23,775 bases of DNA from Peptococcaceae bacterium (GTDB lineage Bacteria > Bacillota > Peptococcia > DRI-13 > UBA5745). Below the pieces are notes generated by a model. It was not told the DNA's origin. It searched no databases and worked only from the letters and a program-made list of their open reading frames with translations. Position numbers and translations under genes: made by a program. The stretch's first letter is position 1. Every line of letters starts with the position of its first letter. Where the stretch lies: positions 1 through 23,775 of the forward strand of contig JAISDM010000064.1 in NCBI GenBank assembly GCA_031264885.1, written 5' to 3'. Below are positions 20,980 through 23,775 of this stretch, piece after piece.

Positions 20980-22580
20980 TCAATATGCCTCCGGTATTTT
21001 TCCTCAAGCTCAAGCAAACTCAAAATAAGATGGTAATCATTGCCGGTGATTCTGAGCTTGTTCCCCCCCACCACGCCGACTACCTGGTAGGGGATCCGGG
21101 CTTTGGCCAAATAACTCAGCGTCCGTTCCGCCCATTCTTTTTTGGTTGAAATGATGATCCTCGACTGGGTTTCGCCGAACAAAAAAACCGAGGGCCGCAT
21201 GGCTTCCGTCAAGGTAATCTCCACACCGATATTTCCCGTCACACAGGATTCGGCAAGAGCGACCGCCAATCCTCCCTCGGCACAGTCATGGGCTGAAACG
21301 GCCAAACCCGCCTGAATCAATTCCAGCGTCACATCCTGAACGGATTTCTCCAGGCGCAAATCCAATTCCGGAGGACGCCCCGCTTCCAATCCGTGGATCA
21401 CGCTCAAATAAATGCTGGCGCCTAATTCATCCTTGTTCTGCCCCAGCAGAATCACCACATCCCCCTCTTGCCGAAAGCCGCAGCGGACGGCGTGATCCGG
21501 GTTCTCCAAAACGCCCAGCATGCCCACCACAGGCGTGGCGTACATCTCCTTCCAGTCCGTTTCGCTGAGGGACCGGAATTGGACCTCCAGGGGAATGGCT
21601 AAGGCTTGGGCGGCTTCCAGCAGCCCGCCGCGGGCTTTCGGCCCGTCCGAATCGTATGTGTACACCGCCGCCAGAGCGCCCGCCGGCTTCGCGCCCACAC
21701 AGACCAAATTCCGCGCCGCTTCACAGACGGCGATGACGCCCCCCAGCCTCGCGTCCAGTCTGGCATACCTGGGGTTGCCGTCCATGGTCGCCGCGACGCC
21801 CCCGGCGGCGCCGCCGTCTCCGCCGCCCAGCCGCAGCACCGCCGCGCCGCTCTCTCCGGGACCCATAACCGCGGACGGTTCCGCCCCGAAATCAAATTGC
21901 CGGTATATATACCCCTTCCCCGAGATGCTCGGCGTACTTAACAACGCCTGCAATACCTGCCCGTATTCCTTCGGCTCCGGCAATCCGGCCACGTCATATT
22001 CCTTCGCCTGAACCAAATAAAGCGGCTCTTCCTCGGTTGGATTTTTCCCCGGCGTTCCGTCCCCCGCCTCCGGTTTGCCGCCTTCCGCCTCCGCCGCTCC
22101 GCCTTCCGCCTGAGCCAGATCCGGCGGAACCGCCGGAAGCGGAACCGTCTCCGCCGGCGTCTCCGGAACCGCCAAAAGTTCCGCCGTCATTCTGTCCTCC
22201 GCCCCCGCCTCCGGAATCCCGATGCCCAGAACGTGTATTAAAGCGCTCTCATCGTAGCAAGGATGGAAGTACGCCTCGCCTCCCATAATGGGCGTCCCCG
22301 CCTTCGCGCTGAAAGCGGCCATCCCGTCCACAGCCGACTGGAAATGATCCCGGGTGGATTTATTCTTTAAAGAGCCTATGTGCAGAGCGTCCAGACACGC
22401 CACGGGTTTGACCTTCTCTTCTGTCAGACCGCGAACCGCGCCCTCCATAACGCCGGAAGCACCGTCACAAGAAAGCGCTTCCCCGGGCAGCGCCGCGGCG
22501 CTCATACACAAAACCACCCTTTGGGTTTCGCTCAGATTCACGGCGCCTTTTAATGATTCATTCCAATCCTTAGCGGTCAT
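20961..22580 (-). CDS. Degenerate PurL-like (FGAM synthase/AIR synthase-related) protein
   Basis: A 539-residue relative of the ~740-residue small PurL. Residues ~22-125 align with the first AIRS domain (KPVACLDALHIGS, GTPIMGGEAYF), but where PurL has ESHNHP this protein reads MSAAALP (26-32), GGIIRD has become EGAVRG, and the upstream SEHCS segment with the catalytic His is absent. The first C-terminal domain is missing: residues ~136-186 are a Pro/Glu/Ala/Gly-rich linker. The second half is more complete (GGVIAVCEAARNLVC, SAHDCAEGGLAVALAES, LFGETQSRIIIS), though the LNFGNP region has become VYTYDS. The start has an excellent GGAGG, 7 nt from the ATG, so it is expressed as its own gene. FGAM synthase activity is unlikely; a structural or regulatory role, or decay, are alternatives. 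Confidence 0.85.
   Translation of the reverse strand: MTAKDWNESLKGAVNLSETQRVVLCMSAAALPGEALSCDGASGVMEGAVRGLTEEKVKPVACLDALHIGSLKNKSTRDHFQSAVDGMAAFSAKAGTPIMGGEAYFHPCYDESALIHVLGIGIPEAGAEDRMTAELLAVPETPAETVPLPAVPPDLAQAEGGAAEAEGGKPEAGDGTPGKNPTEEEPLYLVQAKEYDVAGLPEPKEYGQVLQALLSTPSISGKGYIYRQFDFGAEPSAVMGPGESGAAVLRLGGGDGGAAGGVAATMDGNPRYARLDARLGGVIAVCEAARNLVCVGAKPAGALAAVYTYDSDGPKARGGLLEAAQALAIPLEVQFRSLSETDWKEMYATPVVGMLGVLENPDHAVRCGFRQEGDVVILLGQNKDELGASIYLSVIHGLEAGRPPELDLRLEKSVQDVTLELIQAGLAVSAHDCAEGGLAVALAESCVTGNIGVEITLTEAMRPSVFLFGETQSRIIISTKKEWAERTLSYLAKARIPYQVVGVVGGNKLRITGNDYHLILSLLELEEKYRRHIECVMNG
22023..22175 (-). other. Low-complexity linker coding segment in the PurL-like gene
   Basis: About 51 codons rich in Pro, Glu, Ala and Gly (ETPAETVPLPAVPP, then AEGGAAEAEGGKPEAGDG) joining the two halves of the PurL-like protein, exactly where full-length PurL carries its first C-terminal domain. 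Confidence 0.75.
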
Positions 22581-22618
22581 TTTGTACCTCCGCGCCTTTT
22601 AGGTTTTAGCTTTTAGGC

Positions 22619-23137
22619 TTATCCCTCAGAACTTCTGAGTATATCCTGAACCTGCGCTTGCAGATTCTCATGCTTCGCGTCTACTTCCGCGGCCATTTCC
22701 CGTTTATATTGAATAAACCGGTCCCGCAGGGGCTTGTCCGCCGTCCCCAATATCTGAACGGCGAGCAGCGCCGCGTTCTTGGCGCCGCCCAAAGCCATAA
22801 CGGCCACCGGCACACCTGAAGGCATCTGCGCCATAGCGTATAAGGCGTCCACCCCTCGCAGCGCCGTGGCGTCAATCGGAACCCCGATCACCGGCAGAGG
22901 CGTGACCGCCGCCAAAACCCCCGGCAAATGAGCCGCGGCGCCGGCGCCCGCGATCAGCGCCTCCACACCCCTCTCATGGGCCCGCCTGGATAATTCCAGC
23001 GCCCTTTCCGGCGTTCTGTGGGCGGAAGCCACATGCGCCTCGAAATCCACTTCGAACGCCTTCAATGTCAGCGCGGCTTGTCTCATCACCGGCCAATCCG
23101 AATCGCTGCCCATCACGATCAATACCTTAGGATCCAA
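22619..23137 (-). CDS. purE: 5-(carboxyamino)imidazole ribonucleotide mutase
   Basis: A 172-residue class I PurE, which moves the carboxyl group of N5-CAIR to give CAIR in IMP synthesis. The active-site loop VMGSDSDWPVM and the SAHRTPE motif with its conserved His40 are intact, followed by IAGAGAAAHLPGVLAAVTPLPVIGVP, all typical. The TTG at 23137 is preferred as start because AGGAGG lies 8 nt upstream; a GTG at 23146, overlapping the hpt stop, would have the site inside the codon region. The PurK partner that supplies N5-CAIR is not in the window. The PurL-like gene follows after 38 bp. Confidence 0.95.
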   Translation of the reverse strand: MDPKVLIVMGSDSDWPVMRQAALTLKAFEVDFEAHVASAHRTPERALELSRRAHERGVEALIAGAGAAAHLPGVLAAVTPLPVIGVPIDATALRGVDALYAMAQMPSGVPVAVMALGGAKNAALLAVQILGTADKPLRDRFIQYKREMAAEVDAKHENLQAQVQDILRSSEG

Positions 23138-23142
23138 CCATC

Positions 23143-23667
23143 TCACCTCCTGACGGCCGCGATATAAGGCAGAGCGCGGCCTTCCTCAGCCATATCCAGC
23201 CCATATCCCACCAGGAAATCGTCGCCTTCCACCACATAACCCTTGTACTCAATCTCCAATTCCAGCTTGCGGCGGGCAGGCTTGTCCAGGAAAGCGCAGA
23301 TTTTAACACTCGCGGGCTGCCTGAGCTGGAGACTCTGCTTCAAATAATTCAGAGTCAGCCCCGTATCCACGATATCCTCCACCACCAGCACATGTCTGTT
23401 GGAGATATCCGCGTCCAAATCCCGCCGGGTCTGCACCGTCCCCGTGGATTCCGTGGCCGCTCCGTAGCTGGACAGCGACATGAAATCCATTTGAACCGGG
23501 ATATGAATCTCCCGCGCCAGATCCATCATAAACATCGCGGCGCCTTTCAATATTCCCACCATCAGCAATTCCTTGCCCGCGTAATCCCTGCTGATTTCCT
23601 CCCCCAATTCCCGGACCCTGCTCTGAATCTGCCGGGCGGAAAAAAGTACGCTGCCGATCTCAAACAT
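23143..23667 (-). CDS. hpt: Hypoxanthine phosphoribosyltransferase
   Basis: A 174-residue purine salvage enzyme making IMP or GMP from hypoxanthine or guanine and PRPP. The PRPP motif VLVVEDIVDTGLTL (93-106), the N-terminal loop GILKGAAMF, the FLDKPARR segment with the purine-contacting Lys129 and DFLVGYGLDMAEEGR near the C-terminus are all as in HPRTs. The ATG at 23667 has GGGAGGGG about 4 nt upstream. It is the first gene of the operon, directly behind a strong promoter, and its stop lies just beside the purE start. Coupling a salvage enzyme to de novo genes puts both routes to IMP under one control. Confidence 0.96.
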   Translation of the reverse strand: MFEIGSVLFSARQIQSRVRELGEEISRDYAGKELLMVGILKGAAMFMMDLAREIHIPVQMDFMSLSSYGAATESTGTVQTRRDLDADISNRHVLVVEDIVDTGLTLNYLKQSLQLRQPASVKICAFLDKPARRKLELEIEYKGYVVEGDDFLVGYGLDMAEEGRALPYIAAVRR

Positions 23668-23684
23668 GGCGCCCCTCCCATCTG

Positions 23685-23703
23685 AAGCTGTCTCAAGCTG
23701 TCT
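23685..23703. promoter_or_regulatory. Direct repeat AAGCTGTCT x2 at the start of the hpt-pur transcript
   Basis: AAGCTGTCT occurs at 23685-23693 and 23695-23703 with a 10-bp period, placing both copies on one face of the helix at about +1 to +19. A repressor site is plausible by position; it does not match a PurBox pattern I know. Confidence 0.45.
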
Positions 23704-23709
23704 GACTCA

Positions 23710-23739
23710 ATTTTACATGATTAAACACATCTGTGTCAA
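23710..23739 (-). promoter_or_regulatory. Promoter of the hpt-purine-metA operon
   Basis: On the minus strand, a perfect TTGACA (23739-23734), an 18-bp spacer and TAAAAT (23715-23710). The leader to the hpt ATG is only about 36 nt, too short for a purine riboswitch, so control would have to be by a protein at the promoter. Confidence 0.8.
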
Positions 23740-23775
23740 CGTGGAAACTGGCTCCGGATATCCATCGGCCGGTCA

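Noticed and set aside
23668..23709. Purine riboswitch before hpt
   Set aside because: The predicted leader is too short and no conserved purine riboswitch core is visible.

Overview
The window is a GC-rich (visibly above 50%) piece of a Gram-positive, probably clostridial chromosome. Spo0A, a secretin-less Flp/Tad pilus locus, a PurF that keeps the Bacillus-type Fe-S cysteines, strong AGGAGG-type ribosome binding sites and frequent TTG/GTG starts all point to Firmicutes. Species cannot be read from the sequence. Every convincing gene is on the minus strand, so transcription runs from high to low coordinates.

Region 1 (6759 down to 1): a SorC-family regulator with its own promoter and palindromic operator, then a class II aldolase, a D-2-hydroxyacid dehydrogenase, and a Liv-type ABC importer (LivK, LivH, LivM and the start of LivG, cut by the window edge). 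Regulator, two catabolic enzymes and importer look like one inducible uptake-and-breakdown operon, so the importer may carry a small hydroxy-acid or sugar acid rather than branched-chain amino acids. Region 2 (7537-6895): a self-contained DinJ/RelB-YoeB toxin-antitoxin pair with a near-consensus promoter, an operator-like inverted repeat and a long hairpin terminator. Region 3 (13178-7573): a compact Flp/Tad pilus operon: TadA ATPase, TadB, a short TadC, Flp pilin, a TadE-like pseudopilin, a DUF5702-like protein and a second TadE-like protein with a Cys/His tail. Most of its genes overlap by 4 bp. No prepilin peptidase or TadZ is in view. Region 4 (14126-13395): spo0A.

Region 5 (23739-14231): a long purine operon, hpt-purE-purL-like-purF-purN-purH-purD, apparently continuing into a small membrane-anchored protein of unknown function and metA, and closed by a strong hairpin terminator before spo0A. 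purC, purM, purQ, purS and purB are absent.

The most notable result is in this purine operon. The two glutamine-amidotransfer enzymes both look catalytically damaged although their frames are open and their ribosome binding sites good. PurF has Gly where the nucleophilic Cys is expected and Gln where the glutaminase Arg is expected. The PurL-like protein (539 aa against about 740) lacks the catalytic-His region, has lost the ESHNHP motif, and has a Pro/Glu/Ala-rich linker in place of the first C-terminal domain. hpt, purE, purN, purH and purD keep their signature residues. Other notable items are an Ala/Pro insertion inside the hydroxyacid dehydrogenase, a 27-bp tandem repeat inside tadB, a MITE-like element between livH and livM with a scar-like relative before purD, and a four-copy palindromic intergenic repeat family.
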